A DNA stretch of 64,000 nt, taken from Leishmania donovani (Eukaryota > Euglenozoa > Kinetoplastea > Trypanosomatida > Trypanosomatidae). The stretch lies in assembly GCF_000227135.1 (NCBI RefSeq), contig NC_018237.1, positions 251,618 to 315,617 of the forward strand. The letters run 5' to 3'. The number at the start of each line of letters is the position of its first letter. The stretch's first letter is position 1. Under the pieces are notes generated by a model. The model was given only the letters and a program-made list of their open reading frames with translations, did no database searches and was not told the origin of the DNA. Positions 1 through 11,465 of the stretch are shown here, one piece after another. The translations under genes and the position numbers were made by a program.

Positions 1-3000
1 GGCGCGGCGCTGACGCTGAACGCGCCGCAGCCCCTGACGGTGTTGGTGATTTCTGCAGATGGGACGCAGACAACGCCCCGCGCGGGGCAGCACCTGCACT
101 TGCAGTTGATCGATGGCATGCCGACGGTGCCGATTGGTGCCGTGGTTCTAAGCGCAGAGACGACGGGGGAAGGAACGTGGTGCCACAACTTCACGGCTGC
201 GAACGTGCAAGAGCCGGCGCTGGATATATTGTCGGAGGCGATACTGGACGTGTCGGTGTGGCAGGTGTCCGGGCACGCGCGGTTGTGTGTCCGCTATGAC
301 GACGGCACGCCGTGGGCCGACGTGGCCACTAGCGTCGATGCCACCAGCATCTACATTAACCCGGCAAACCCGTCCGCTATGGACGTCTTTCCGAGTCCGC
401 CGCGAGTCGGGCAGAGCGTCACGCTGACGTTCCACCTGTTGGTGCCGTCGAACGCAGGGGATATGGTGAAGATCACGGCGCCGACTTACGAGGCGTGTGA
501 GATGGCCGCAAGCATCAACGGCTTCCCCCCTGTCATGCCCGTCACGGTGAAGGACAGCGCGACGACGACGCTCACGCTCGTCGACTCGACAGATCCGCTG
601 CTGTATCGCAGCTTCAACGCTACTGGGACGTACCGAGTGTGCTACTACAGCGCGGCAGAGCTGTCGTGGGGAGTGGTGGGTGGCACGCTCGCCGCCGGTT
701 CCGTCACGGTGGAGGAGCTGGTGCCGCAGTCGTGGGTCATCGCCTCTGGCCACACCGAGATCGGGTACGAGTTCGCCCTAGCCTTCCACGACGAGCTCAG
801 CATTCTAAAGCCAAGTTCTGGCAATGACCTTGTGTGGGCGGCGCCGTCCAGTGTGAGCTGCGGCGCGAACCCGTACATGTGCAGAGGATGCATTATTTTC
901 GAGTGGAACGCGTCGCTGTCGAACTCCTCCATGGCCGTGACGGCCGCCAACGCCACGGTGAGTGTGGACTACATGAACCTCTGCTACCGCCTCGCCGAGG
1001 CTACGGCAGCGCTGGTTGCTGGCTCGCTGAACATTACGACAGGCCCCATCCAGTGCGTGGAGGAGGACTCCTTCATCTCAGGCCAACAGCAGCTGATTAC
1101 GTTCCGGCTGGATGCCGGCACCGACGTCACGGACGACAGCTGGCGCCTCTCCTTCTACGCAACCACCGCGTTGCACTGCAACGATCGCTACCTCGAAGGC
1201 TTTATCCCGGGGTCAGCGCGGCTGCAGGAGGTGACGAGCACGTCGGCGACGTATTTGGTCTTGTGGCCGGTCGGACTGGGTGTCACGACCAGAGAGTACA
1301 CGATCTGCTACACCCATAACAATCTGGTGGGTCCAGTGTGCACGTGCGGGCAGATCGACGCGAACACCGGCGAGTGCTACATCACTGGCTCACCAGGGTC
1401 GCCACAGAGCTTTACGCCGTCGCCGCATCCGACCTACGTGGGGCAGTCGATCACGCTCAACTTCACGGTGAACGCGTCCATGACGGCCTACCCGCCCACT
1501 GCCATCAAGTTTGTCACGTACGTGGACGAACTTACCGGCTGCGACGGCGCCCCGGCCTTCACGCCGGTCGGGGCCACCCTCACGAAGATCAGCGCACTTC
1601 TGTACATGTATGTCTTCAAGCACAACTACACCCTCGGCACCGCCACGCTGCTGGTGTGCGCGCTTACAGACTTGTCGACCTCGTACGGCCGCGTTGCCTC
1701 GGTAGTCGTGCCCTCGTCGCCAACGACGAACAACACGCTGTGGATTCGGCCCTACCTCGGCCTCACCACGTTCCCGTCCGAGGCGGACTATTTGCGCTCG
1801 ATGCAGACGCTAAACCTGACCTTCACGATGGCGAGCCGGCAAGAGGACGATGTGGTGAGCAAGCACGACCGCATCACCGTCGTCGGAGACCCGAACAACT
1901 GCATCGAGTCCTACATCAGCGCTCAGGACCCGTTGACGCTCATGAGCATGTTCTACCTTCCCGACACGGCCTTCCTGGCGCTGCCGGCGACGGTGCTGAG
2001 CGTCAGCGTGTCGCTGTTCCTCACCCGGTCCCTCGCAACCTTCGCTGCCAGCACAGCCAGTCAAGGCACGCACTACTTCTGCTACAAGTTGGGAGACGGT
2101 ACGTGGGCGCCGATTCTACCGAAGCTGACCATACAAGAAGCGCTAATCGGTAGTTGCTCCGTCACAGGCGCGCTGAGCCCTTCCAACGGCGACAACGGCG
2201 AGTCCAGTGGCTCGACGACAAACAATGGAGGCTCGCTGCGTGCCATGTACTACGCCCCGACCCAAATCCTCGGCACGGCCCTGTTCGAGCGCCTGGCGTC
2301 GCCATCGGCGGATGCGGTGCGAGTCGTGCCGCAGAGTGAGTGGTGCACAAACGATGCGGCGGCTGTCTTCACCATTGCCGTGGCCTCGGGGTCGTCCTCT
2401 AGCCTGAGCAGCGGCAGCGGCAGCATCGAAGCGGTGTTCTTCGCACCACTGCAGGGCGCGTACAAGGTGTGCTACCGCTTCGGCACAAGCACAAACTGGA
2501 GTCCAGCGTGCACCGATCTAAGTGTGACGGACCCCAGCCCGACTGGGGCGACGACGGGGTGCTGGAATGTGGGGCAGACGATGAACATGACGGCGACGCA
2601 TGTGATCCGCGACTACGTCTTTACGGCGTCGGATCACTTGCGGTTGGTGCAAGGCGCGTTGCCGTGTCGCCACTCGAACGGCTCGCTGACGGTGTCCTCG
2701 GAGACGGTGACGGTAGGTGACGCGGTGCAGCCGGCATATGGCATTCTGCTCTCTGATGTGGTGGCGGGGCAGACGACCTACATGATGCCGCCCGCCTTCT
2801 TCCGCACTGGCACGAGAGACGTGCGGCTGTGCTACACCGACGCTTCGGGTAACCAGTTTACGGTTCCCTTGGACTTCGTTGGTGACCCAGGCAAGTCGCT
2901 CTTTCCTGTCCAGGCCCGCCAGCCGAGCAGCATCGTCTTTCCGCAGCGTTACATTCAGGTTGGGCAGCGCATGTTCATGAACTTCACCTCCGCCAGCTCT

Positions 3001-6000
3001 TCTGTGACGCCTCCGCTACACCCGTACGCCGCACTGCCGCAGCTCTACACGCCGGGCCCCGCCTTCAACGGCACCTTTGACGGTGCGACACTGCTAGCAG
3101 TGTCGAGCAGCACCGCTTACATCGATGGCCGGTGCGCTGCTGCGCTGCGTGCCGGCACCCTCACCAACACCTCGTTCTTAGGTGTCTACGGCTCGGCGGC
3201 GCAGAGCGGAGAAAGCTACGTCCCGTACACCATCGGTAACTACGACCCGACAGTGGCACAGCACTACATTGCATGCTACCAGCTCGCAACGTGCGGCGTG
3301 GTCGACAGCGGCGACCCGTTCCGGGTGCACAACGTGAACCCGTCCAGCGTCTACACAGACGTCTCGACGCCACGGCGGGGGCAGCTGATCGAGGTGGTGT
3401 TTACGCGAGACACGGCGCCGTCCGCGGTCGCGCTTTCGCCTGGCAGCGATCGCGGCATCAAGCAGACCGATCTTGCCTCCTGCTGGACCCTCACCGACAT
3501 CTCTGGACAACTGGTGCAAGGCACCTCAGACCTGACGCACTTCACGTCTATCTTCTACGCCCAGGCGCCAGAACTCGCCTCGACGACAGCCACGCGTAGC
3601 TGCTACAAGCTGAGCGAGGGCAGCTGGTCAGAAGTGCCGAACGGCGTGACAAGCGTACTTGCTGCCAACCCAAAGAATTTTGCGACTCATCCAGCCTCGG
3701 CGCGGGTGAACCAGGTGAACTACATCCAGTTCTACGGCACGGGCTTAGGCAGCAACGACCGGGTCAAACTCATCACGCGCTCGCTGAACTGCAGCGAGGA
3801 CTCGGTGCCGCCGTCGTCGCTCGCAGCCTACAAGGCGACCGAGCCAAACAGCGCCACCGCCGGCACTTCTGAGGGATGGAAGGTGACGGAGGTGAGCAGC
3901 GACGGTTTGACGGCGAGGCTGAACTTCACGTCCAGCTCGACCGGCACGTTGAGCGTGTGCTACCGGCTTGATGCAGATACAGTGTGGACGCTGGTGTACG
4001 GCGACCTCATCATCTACGAGCGCAACCCGCCCGTCGTCACGCGCACGCCGGTCACTACGCTCGAGGGCGAACTCTTCACGCTGAACTTCACGGGGTCCAC
4101 CGAGGGTATCTCGGACCTTTCCTCTGATGATCGCGTGGTGCTGTACTACGGCTCAGCAGTCAACTGTGTCGCCCCGACAACGGATGAGACGGCGCCGTCG
4201 GTCACCGCCTCCCCGTCGCGCACGGACATGCTGCCACAGTCGATCGCGTACCAACTGGACATGGGCACGCGCGGCAACTACACCCTCTGCTACAAGGTCT
4301 CCGCCTCGAACGTGCCAGGTGGGTACGTGGTGGTTTGGGGCTACGATGTCGTGGTGGTCGCGCCAAACCCGCAGAATATGACGCTGTACCCGGTCCGTGC
4401 GCCGAGCGTGCACCGGCCAAACGAACTGCTGACGCACGTGTTCGCTGGATGGGCGCTTGCGGCGACGACTGAAAAGATGGATTCGGTGAAGCTAATCGAG
4501 GCGAGTGCGAGCGGTAGTACCACCGACACGATGTGTCAGAAGAACTCGGCGGCAGCGGCGATCACGTACTACTCCCTCTACGCGAACGGCACGCATGCAG
4601 AGCAGGTGTGGCGAGCGTCGCCCGCCGGCATGCATGTTCCGTTCTCGGTGTGCTACAAGCTGTACGGTGGGCAGTATCACGTCATTGGAGACACGCTCAC
4701 CATCACCGGGACGGCGAGCCCGAGCGGGGCCACGTCGGCGAAGCTCAGCGGTAGCAGTACAACGATCTCATCTGGCGAGTCCATGTCGTGGACGCTGGTC
4801 GGTGCCGACGCGCAGTCCTGCGCCGATAATGAAGCCCTGATCTTCTTCAGCGCCAACGGCTGCCACAACGCGCCCTACTACGTGAATATGTCGGCGATTC
4901 TGTCGTCGAGCGCGTCGATCGCGATCACCTTCCCAGCTGGGGCGGTCGTCGTGTCGAACTGTAGCGGTATGACGCAGCTGCGCGTGCCGTGGACGTACCC
5001 GTTTGATGCCGGCTCGGTGAGCGCCGCGGCATCGTCTCGGACGGCTCTCCTTTCCCTGTGCTACTGGAGCACTGGCAACGACGCCGTCTCGGTGCTGTCG
5101 AGCGACGCTATCACCCTCAGCCAAGGTGTGCCGCCGCCGCTCGACATGACGCTGTCCGTGACGGCCCAGGAGGTATTCAGCTTCGACCTTTCCGTGTCGC
5201 CAGCGACAACAGACTGGGTCGTGCTGGTGGCAGACCCCTCAAGCTGCGTCGGCGTCAGCGCCCCTGCCGACGACGCGGACTTTACGGACCTGAACTTTAG
5301 TGAGACCACGGGCGTGGCCACCGTCACAGCAGCCGTTCCTGGCGCAGGGATGTACTACGTGTGCTACTCACACCAGGTCGGGGTGTGTGGCGCAAGCACG
5401 GGGCGTGAGTGTGCGCGTGTGGTGGCGCAGGTGGAAGCAAGGGCTGCCAGCCCACAAAGGTGGAGCGGCCAGCCGACGCCGGTGTACGTGTCGAGCTCGT
5501 TGGCCATCACGTTAGACTTTGCCAGTAACGGTGATGCGTCAGCGCAAGGGACAACGGCGTCGGCGTGGCTGGCCGTCATGGCAGCTGAGAAGCTGCCGCA
5601 CACCATGCGGGACGTGTGGGTAGCGTGCGTGCAATCGCAGACGATGAAGTCACTTCGGTACGGCTTGACGTACAGCAGCGCGAGTGGCATGTGGAACACC
5701 GATCACATTCTGGTGCGATCTGGACCGTACGCCCTGTGCTACACCGCGCAGAGCACAGTAGAGGCGGCCCTGCATCTTTTCGGTCCAGTCAGCAACGCTG
5801 GCCCAGTGGTGCTGGCGAGCACCGTGGCCGGCGTCGATCTGCCACCCTCAATGGCAGTAACGAACGTAAACACGGTGGTGCTCACGGGCGGTGGCTTGTC
5901 AACGACGGACGTGGTGATGGCAGTGGCACTCCCCTCCTCGAGCGAGTCAGGATCGGCGTCAGCCGCGACGGAGGTGCCGAGCGACATCTGTACAAACGAA

Positions 6001-9000
6001 GCCTACAAGCCTCGCGTGAACTCGACGAACCCGAGCCCGGCGAAGAGCACGGGCATGACATCGATGCTGCGAGAGCTGGTCTTTACGACGACGGGCGACT
6101 ACGTGCTGTGCTACACCGCGACCTACGGCCTCACAACGAGCGACAGCGACGCTAGCAGCGACAGTGAGTCCGTGACGGGGACCCCCGTTCTGATCACCCC
6201 GAAAGCCTTCACGGTGTCGCCAAGCGTGATCAGCATGACTGTCACGAGTTTAGTCCTCGAGGTGGGTGTTGAGCTGCACATTGTCTTCACCGGCAGCGGG
6301 CTGATGGTGTCGGACATGGCTGCACTGGCGTACGTGGGAAGCATCGAGGGCTCGCCGACGGTGCCGACCGTGTGCCTCGGCACTAGTGTCATCTACGAAA
6401 ACATGGTGTCCGTCAACGCAGACGGTACCAACGCCAACTACAAAACGACACCGGTGAAGCAGGGTGTCCACATGGTGTGCTTCCGCAAGTCCTTGTCGAC
6501 CACCCCCATCCTCATCCCAACCCGGCTGTGCGTTGGCGTGCGGACAGCCGTACAAGCTGTCTTCACGGTGCAGCCAGGAGGATGTACAGCCCTGCTGGTA
6601 TGCACAGTGCAGCCCACAATCACGCTGCTCAACGCTTCGGGTTTGGCCACGTCGGCGCCGCACAGCTCTGTGAACATGCTGCTGTATCTCAGCGACGGCA
6701 CCACTCCCGCGCCAGCCGGCCAACTGTCTGGTGGCACCGTCTACTCGCACGTGAACTTCACCAACTTCACGTTCTGGGCGCTGCGAGTGTCGACCGCAGG
6801 AAGCTACGTCATGAAGGCGTCTGTGACGCTGCCGGGCGGGGACACGCTGGCGGCGACGTCGAGCGCGCTCAAGGTGGCCGGGGGCGGCGAGCCGGTCGTG
6901 GACGTGGCGGAAGTTTCGTGCCTTCCCGTAGGCATCCTGGACCGCACGGTCGGGTCTACGACGGACACGGTTGACTGCCTAATTACGGCCTTGACGAGTG
7001 ATGCGCCGAACAACTTTACGGTGTTGGTGAACGCTGGCATGGTGAGTATGGTGACGCGGAACGGCACCACGAGCAGCGGACTCTCGACGTACAACTTTAC
7101 CGTCACCGCACCGGCAACGTCATCGTCGGCGACGGGAATCGTGAACTACATGTCGATTTTAGTCACACCCATACCGCCATACGAGACCTTGCCGGTGCAG
7201 AACTCTCCCCTGACGGTGCGGCTGGCAACGTCGCCGAGTGCGCTGACGGCGATCGGCTGCAGCGCCGGTACATCGCAGCTTCCGCTGTCGAACATGGTGC
7301 GCGTCGGTGGGACGCTGATGTGCTACGTGCAGGGCATCGCGAAGATTCATGGCCAAGCACGCGAGATTGTGGCGCGTCCGGAGGATCTGAAAGTGAGCAA
7401 CTACTACAACGGCGACGTGAGCACGAGCGCGGCGGTGAGCCTCGGCGCCTACCCGTTGGACGTCAACGGCCGCTACAACTTCACGGTGGCACCAACGACT
7501 GGCCTGAACATTTCCGTCGCCGGCACCGTCTTTGCCAAGGATGACGCCGACAGCCCAAGTAGCGGCGCCACGTCGGCCTGGGCGGCAATGGCCAATAGCC
7601 CACAGTCGTTTGTCCTGATCGGCGTGCCAACCGCTGCCGCTTCAAGACTGATGTGTACATCAACGCGGACAGGGTCGATGACGTGGTACACGCCGACTGA
7701 ACCGTTGCAGTGCACGGCCACACTGGCGAACGCGCAAGGACCAGTGAACGGCCTGCAGAGCGAGTACAGTGTGCTGCTACCAGACGGAGGCAGCGTGTCT
7801 GGCTTTGACGAGTTGGCGTGGGGTGTGAGTCTTGTCTGGAAACTTGCTGCGCCGCCGCCGCCGCCGTCGTCATCGTCGTCGTTAGTGAGCTCGATGAAGT
7901 CGGTGCAGCAGCAGCAGCAGCAGGCGTATGCGGCGCGTGCTGTGATAGACACCCTCGCTGCTGCAGTGCGGCGGGGCTTTAGTGTGCAGGTTCGCTACAC
8001 GCCATCCATCAAGGTCATCGCCACGTATGCAGGTGACTTGGTGTATGTAACGAGTTTTGTCAAGACGGTACCAAGGCTGAAGCAGGGGGCGACGGTGAGT
8101 GTAACCTTCGCGGGCATTGGACTTGTGACGATGCACCGCTACACGCTCGGGGCCATCTCCAACTGCTCCAGCGTGCTGTCTGAGGCCAGCTCGATGGAGG
8201 GCGGTGCGGCGGGTCAGCTCGTCCTCACCTTCGAGGTGCCGAGCTCCGTCTTTATCATCTGCTTCTCCCCGCAAGACGCGCGCACAGCGCTACAGCCGCT
8301 GCTGGCGACGCAGTGGACGCCGGAGTCAGGCGACCCCTCAAGCAGTCGGTGGACGAGGGACGATTTGGTGTTGCTGATCGTTGGCGTCGTTGTCTTGTTC
8401 ATTCTTGTGGTGCTGCTGGTGATTCTACTGTGGTGCATCTTCTGCGGCCGCGAAGAAGACAGCGAGGACAACATCGTGGATGAGGAGCACCTCATCATGC
8501 ACCACGCGCCGGCGAGAATGACCACCATCGCATGCAAGGCCGGTGGTAGCGGACAGAACGTTTACATGCCGCCGCGCGCGAACAACCGGTATGTTCTCCG
8601 CATTTCCAATGAGTCGCTGCCCGCTGCATTGCCGTCACCAGTGCCGCTGCCCATTGTGACCTCCTCCACGTCGCCGCCGCCGCCGCCGCAGCAGCAGCAG
8701 CAACCTTCGCCGCCGGTCGCGCCGCCACAGCAGCAGCACCCGCAACAACATCCGAGCAGTAACACGCAGATCCGCATCAACATACACGACGGTGACGGTG
8801 CAGGCAATGCCTCGCCGCGCGCGCCACGGTCGCAAGCCACCACCCCTGCCGCGGCGACGTCGGTGACCTACGCTGGTGGCAGTGACAGCGCCCCCCCACC
8901 GGCAACCATGCGAAAGCGCCACCACCATCGCTCTCGTCGCAGCAGCAGCGCGAGCAGCGACCACCGGTCGCACCAACAGCATCGGTCGAACTTCAAGTAC

Positions 9001-9498
9001 GCTGATGTCGACCGCGCTGCGCCGCGGCCGCGGCCGCCCTCGGACTCGAGCTCCTTCACGGGAACGAGCGCGACAGAAATTCGGCAATCTGTGCCGCCGC
9101 TGCCGCCACCGCCTCTGTCGTCCGTCACAACGCCGAGCACCACTGTGCCAGCGCCGTCAGCAAACTCTGGGTTGGTCGAGAGCCCTCGTCAGGCAGTCAG
9201 CACGCCGACAGCAGACAGTGTGCCGAAGAACTTGCCGCCACTGCCGCCCCCACCGCCGCCGACCATTTCACTGGCGTCGGCGATGGCTGCACAGGCGCCC
9301 TCACCCGGCCTCTACGAGCACCTGCATCACACCACGTCGGGGATGACCGTCCCTGGCACCGTAGATGCGTTCGGCACGGGCCTTGGTAGCTTGGGCCCCT
9401 GCCGCAGTGACAATGGCGCCACAGAGGTGTTGGAGCCTATCATCGTGCCAGGGCATACATCCAAGCCAATGGTGCGTTCCGCATCGTCGCCGCGGTAG
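1..9498 (+). CDS. Giant modular type I surface protein (5' end outside window)
   Basis: The reading frame is open from base 1 without a start codon, so the N-terminus lies to the left and 3165 residues are visible. About eighteen modules of roughly 105-150 residues follow one another up to about base 6500. Each closes on a Cys-Tyr motif such as CYKLGDGTW (near 2080) or CYKLSEGSW (near 3600), and many open with a G-Q-x-hydrophobic-N/T-F strand, which suggests an Ig-like beta fold. A different Cys-containing region with many N-x-S/T sites runs to about 8340. One transmembrane segment (8362-8448) is followed by Cys residues and a tail of about 350 residues rich in Pro, Ser, Gln and His, with several proline runs ending in PPLPPPP-like motifs. 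A six-CAG glutamine run lies at 7906-7923. I know no named family. A surface adhesin or receptor with a proline-rich cytoplasmic tail is an inference from architecture. Confidence 0.9.
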   Translation, partial: GAALTLNAPQPLTVLVISADGTQTTPRAGQHLHLQLIDGMPTVPIGAVVLSAETTGEGTWCHNFTAANVQEPALDILSEAILDVSVWQVSGHARLCVRYDDGTPWADVATSVDATSIYINPANPSAMDVFPSPPRVGQSVTLTFHLLVPSNAGDMVKITAPTYEACEMAASINGFPPVMPVTVKDSATTTLTLVDSTDPLLYRSFNATGTYRVCYYSAAELSWGVVGGTLAAGSVTVEELVPQSWVIASGHTEIGYEFALAFHDELSILKPSSGNDLVWAAPSSVSCGANPYMCRGCIIFEWNASLSNSSMAVTAANATVSVDYMNLCYRLAEATAALVAGSLNITTGPIQCVEEDSFISGQQQLITFRLDAGTDVTDDSWRLSFYATTALHCNDRYLEGFIPGSARLQEVTSTSATYLVLWPVGLGVTTREYTICYTHNNLVGPVCTCGQIDANTGECYITGSPGSPQSFTPSPHPTYVGQSITLNFTVNASMTAYPPTAIKFVTYVDELTGCDGAPAFTPVGATLTKISALLYMYVFKHNYTLGTATLLVCALTDLSTSYGRVASVVVPSSPTTNNTLWIRPYLGLTTFPSEADYLRSMQTLNLTFTMASRQEDDVVSKHDRITVVGDPNNCIESYISAQDPLTLMSMFYLPDTAFLALPATVLSVSVSLFLTRSLATFAASTASQGTHYFCYKLGDGTWAPILPKLTIQEALIGSCSVTGALSPSNGDNGESSGSTTNNGGSLRAMYYAPTQILGTALFERLASPSADAVRVVPQSEWCTNDAAAVFTIAVASGSSSSLSSGSGSIEAVFFAPLQGAYKVCYRFGTSTNWSPACTDLSVTDPSPTGATTGCWNVGQTMNMTATHVIRDYVFTASDHLRLVQGALPCRHSNGSLTVSSETVTVGDAVQPAYGILLSDVVAGQTTYMMPPAFFRTGTRDVRLCYTDASGNQFTVPLDFVGDPGKSLFPVQARQPSSIVFPQRYIQVGQRMFMNFTSASSSVTPPLHPYAALPQLYTPGPAFNGTFDGATLLAVSSSTAYIDGRCAAALRAGTLTNTSFLGVYGSAAQSGESYVPYTIGNYDPTVAQHYIACYQLATCGVVDSGDPFRVHNVNPSSVYTDVSTPRRGQLIEVVFTRDTAPSAVALSPGSDRGIKQTDLASCWTLTDISGQLVQGTSDLTHFTSIFYAQAPELASTTATRSCYKLSEGSWSEVPNGVTSVLAANPKNFATHPASARVNQVNYIQFYGTGLGSNDRVKLITRSLNCSEDSVPPSSLAAYKATEPNSATAGTSEGWKVTEVSSDGLTARLNFTSSSTGTLSVCYRLDADTVWTLVYGDLIIYERNPPVVTRTPVTTLEGELFTLNFTGSTEGISDLSSDDRVVLYYGSAVNCVAPTTDETAPSVTASPSRTDMLPQSIAYQLDMGTRGNYTLCYKVSASNVPGGYVVVWGYDVVVVAPNPQNMTLYPVRAPSVHRPNELLTHVFAGWALAATTEKMDSVKLIEASASGSTTDTMCQKNSAAAAITYYSLYANGTHAEQVWRASPAGMHVPFSVCYKLYGGQYHVIGDTLTITGTASPSGATSAKLSGSSTTISSGESMSWTLVGADAQSCADNEALIFFSANGCHNAPYYVNMSAILSSSASIAITFPAGAVVVSNCSGMTQLRVPWTYPFDAGSVSAAASSRTALLSLCYWSTGNDAVSVLSSDAITLSQGVPPPLDMTLSVTAQEVFSFDLSVSPATTDWVVLVADPSSCVGVSAPADDADFTDLNFSETTGVATVTAAVPGAGMYYVCYSHQVGVCGASTGRECARVVAQVEARAASPQRWSGQPTPVYVSSSLAITLDFASNGDASAQGTTASAWLAVMAAEKLPHTMRDVWVACVQSQTMKSLRYGLTYSSASGMWNTDHILVRSGPYALCYTAQSTVEAALHLFGPVSNAGPVVLASTVAGVDLPPSMAVTNVNTVVLTGGGLSTTDVVMAVALPSSSESGSASAATEVPSDICTNEAYKPRVNSTNPSPAKSTGMTSMLRELVFTTTGDYVLCYTATYGLTTSDSDASSDSESVTGTPVLITPKAFTVSPSVISMTVTSLVLEVGVELHIVFTGSGLMVSDMAALAYVGSIEGSPTVPTVCLGTSVIYENMVSVNADGTNANYKTTPVKQGVHMVCFRKSLSTTPILIPTRLCVGVRTAVQAVFTVQPGGCTALLVCTVQPTITLLNASGLATSAPHSSVNMLLYLSDGTTPAPAGQLSGGTVYSHVNFTNFTFWALRVSTAGSYVMKASVTLPGGDTLAATSSALKVAGGGEPVVDVAEVSCLPVGILDRTVGSTTDTVDCLITALTSDAPNNFTVLVNAGMVSMVTRNGTTSSGLSTYNFTVTAPATSSSATGIVNYMSILVTPIPPYETLPVQNSPLTVRLATSPSALTAIGCSAGTSQLPLSNMVRVGGTLMCYVQGIAKIHGQAREIVARPEDLKVSNYYNGDVSTSAAVSLGAYPLDVNGRYNFTVAPTTGLNISVAGTVFAKDDADSPSSGATSAWAAMANSPQSFVLIGVPTAAASRLMCTSTRTGSMTWYTPTEPLQCTATLANAQGPVNGLQSEYSVLLPDGGSVSGFDELAWGVSLVWKLAAPPPPPSSSSSLVSSMKSVQQQQQQAYAARAVIDTLAAAVRRGFSVQVRYTPSIKVIATYAGDLVYVTSFVKTVPRLKQGATVSVTFAGIGLVTMHRYTLGAISNCSSVLSEASSMEGGAAGQLVLTFEVPSSVFIICFSPQDARTALQPLLATQWTPESGDPSSSRWTRDDLVLLIVGVVVLFILVVLLVILLWCIFCGREEDSEDNIVDEEHLIMHHAPARMTTIACKAGGSGQNVYMPPRANNRYVLRISNESLPAALPSPVPLPIVTSSTSPPPPPQQQQQPSPPVAPPQQQHPQQHPSSNTQIRINIHDGDGAGNASPRAPRSQATTPAAATSVTYAGGSDSAPPPATMRKRHHHRSRRSSSASSDHRSHQQHRSNFKYADVDRAAPRPRPPSDSSSFTGTSATEIRQSVPPLPPPPLSSVTTPSTTVPAPSANSGLVESPRQAVSTPTADSVPKNLPPLPPPPPPTISLASAMAAQAPSPGLYEHLHHTTSGMTVPGTVDAFGTGLGSLGPCRSDNGATEVLEPIIVPGHTSKPMVRSASSPR

Positions 9499-11465
9499 TC
9501 TTGAGGAAAAGGCCGATGCAGCACTGATGCTCCCGCGTCGGCCTGCTGATATGGCGTCGAGGGCCCTTCTGTTTTCTGGCTTGCGCGTCGGCGCCAAGCA
9601 TCCGTTGTTATTTGCTGCTCGATCTCCCTCACTCGTACACGCATAGACGCGCATCGTGTCGGCCGCGCCTCCTATGCGTCGGAGGTTCACATAGAGCGTA
9701 TAGAAAGCCGTGAGGTTGGGGAGCCTTCGTGGCTCACTGTGCCACAGGTGAAGCGCGTAGAGAGGGAAGGCGGTGATGCGTGCTTGTGCGTCTGCCCATA
9801 CCACTCCCGGTGTCGTAGGCTCCGTTGCCGCGGCTGCTCACGTCGTCGGTGTCGTCTAGGCAGGGCGGAGAAGAGGTAAGAGAAAGAGGGAGGGATGTGT
9901 ACGCACCGCACGCGGCACACCAGTGTGCACACCTCCTCCTTGCTCGGTGGGTGCGCAGCGGCACGCGCCATCTCTTTTCTTGCGCAGTGACTCATCCACC
10001 TCCTCGGTGATGGTGATGGTGATGCGGTTTTCATTTCGATGTATCGATGTGCGTCCTCGTCTCCTCCTCTTCGTCTTGGAGAGGAGGTGGTGTGTGTGTG
10101 TGTATTCTTTATGGGCGGTGGCCCCTCTGCTTCTGCGTGTTTGCCGTTGTTTCACGAAGTGCCGCGAAGCACAAGGGTAGGGGAGCTGCGCCGAGGGAAG
10201 GACTGGCGGAGGAGCACGCGAGACGAGCCGCGGCTCCTCGAAGGCGCCACCGTGTCGCTTTCCGTTTTATTCGTTACGGTGTGTTGTGTGTTCCCTTTCA
10301 TAGACGAATCCTGTGTGGCGCTGATGTTATCTTTTGCTGTTTGCGGTGGTGGGTGGGAAAGTGGTTCGATCCCCACCCCACCCCGCGCAGACGGCACGGC
10401 ACCCCTCCCCCTCCTCTCCCGACCCTCTGGTTAATCTTTAATTCTTCTGTTGCCTTCGCCTGTGTGTATGTGATGTCTCCCTCTCTTTCTCTGTGTGTGT
10501 TTAAGGGGGAGGGGTGTCAGCTCATCTCCGTTCGCCTGATGCCGCATGCCATGTGCCCTCATTGCACGTGCGTCATCCAGAGTTTCTTTTCCTTCCATGT
10601 ATCTCCTACTTGTGGTGGTGGTGTGCGCCTGAGTTGACGGACGGGTCTCGATTTCCTGTACCTGCGTGTGTGTGTGTGTGTGTGTGTGTTGGTGTGTATT
10701 CCTTTCCCTCTGCGTGCGCTTGTCGGCACCAACGTAAAGGTGATGTGCGCGCGCGTGTGTTGACCGACGCCGCACGCTCATGCCTCAAAGATGTTACCGA
10801 AAACAACAGACGCGAAGGAAACAAGCAAACGCGTCCCACCCCCACCCCGGGGAGTGTCATCCGCCATCAACCAAAGACGGGCGGCGCCGGGGGCGGGTGA
10901 CGCGTCCCTGGCCACACGCCGTTCGATACGCCTTGCCGCGCGTCTAGTTTGACGAAGGCGCTTCTCCCCACCCCCCCCCCATCGCGCCACCCGGCGCGTG
11001 CGTGCAACCACTTCCGTGGGCACCGGCGTTGACGTCGCGGCACTCGTCGCCCACGCCGTCCTCGTCACTTGTATGGACTTTTTGCGTCTGAGCCCTTAGC
11101 AGGCACGTACACACACACACACACATACACGCATACGTCTCTTGCCCTCCCCTTCCTCCCTCTTGTTTCCTTCATCATTTCATTCTTGGCAATGCACGCG
11201 CACAGATTTTTGCGGTTCTCCATCCTTGTCTGACGCCCCTGCCCTTGAGTGCCATTCTTTAGCTTCTCTCTCCTCATTCCCTCCCCTACCCCCTCCTCAG
11301 GACGACGACGACGACGACGACGACGGACCAAGCGGAGAGTCCGATTCCTTCCTAGACGCCTCTGCGCGATCAACGCCGCGCTCTCCCAATTAGTCCTAAC
11401 ACACACGCACAAGCCGTGCACTGCCTCACTGCCAACCAACCCAGCCCACTCAGCGTAAAAGGAAA
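9499..11465. other. Intergenic region between surface gene and GPDH
   Basis: This stretch must hold the 3' untranslated region of the giant surface gene and the 5' untranslated region of GPDH. The plus strand is pyrimidine-rich towards its right end, as expected upstream of a plus-strand trans-splice site. TG microsatellites lie at 10089-10104 and 10666-10689, and an AC run lies at 11109-11125. Reading frames here are Cys/Val or Arg-rich translations of simple repeats, and I see no gene. Confidence 0.7.
11263..11300 (+). promoter_or_regulatory. Polypyrimidine tract and trans-splice acceptor for GPDH
   Basis: An almost unbroken run of C and T ends in CAG at 11298-11300 and is the best spliced-leader acceptor before the GPDH start. 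It predicts a 5' untranslated region of about 165 bases beginning with a GAC repeat. The next AG upstream (11261-11262) follows a shorter tract and could be used as an alternative. Confidence 0.65.

Noticed and set aside
10340..10385. tRNA-like B box (GGTTCGATCCCC)
   Set aside because: There is no D arm, anticodon arm or pairing acceptor stem upstream, so a chance match is likely.
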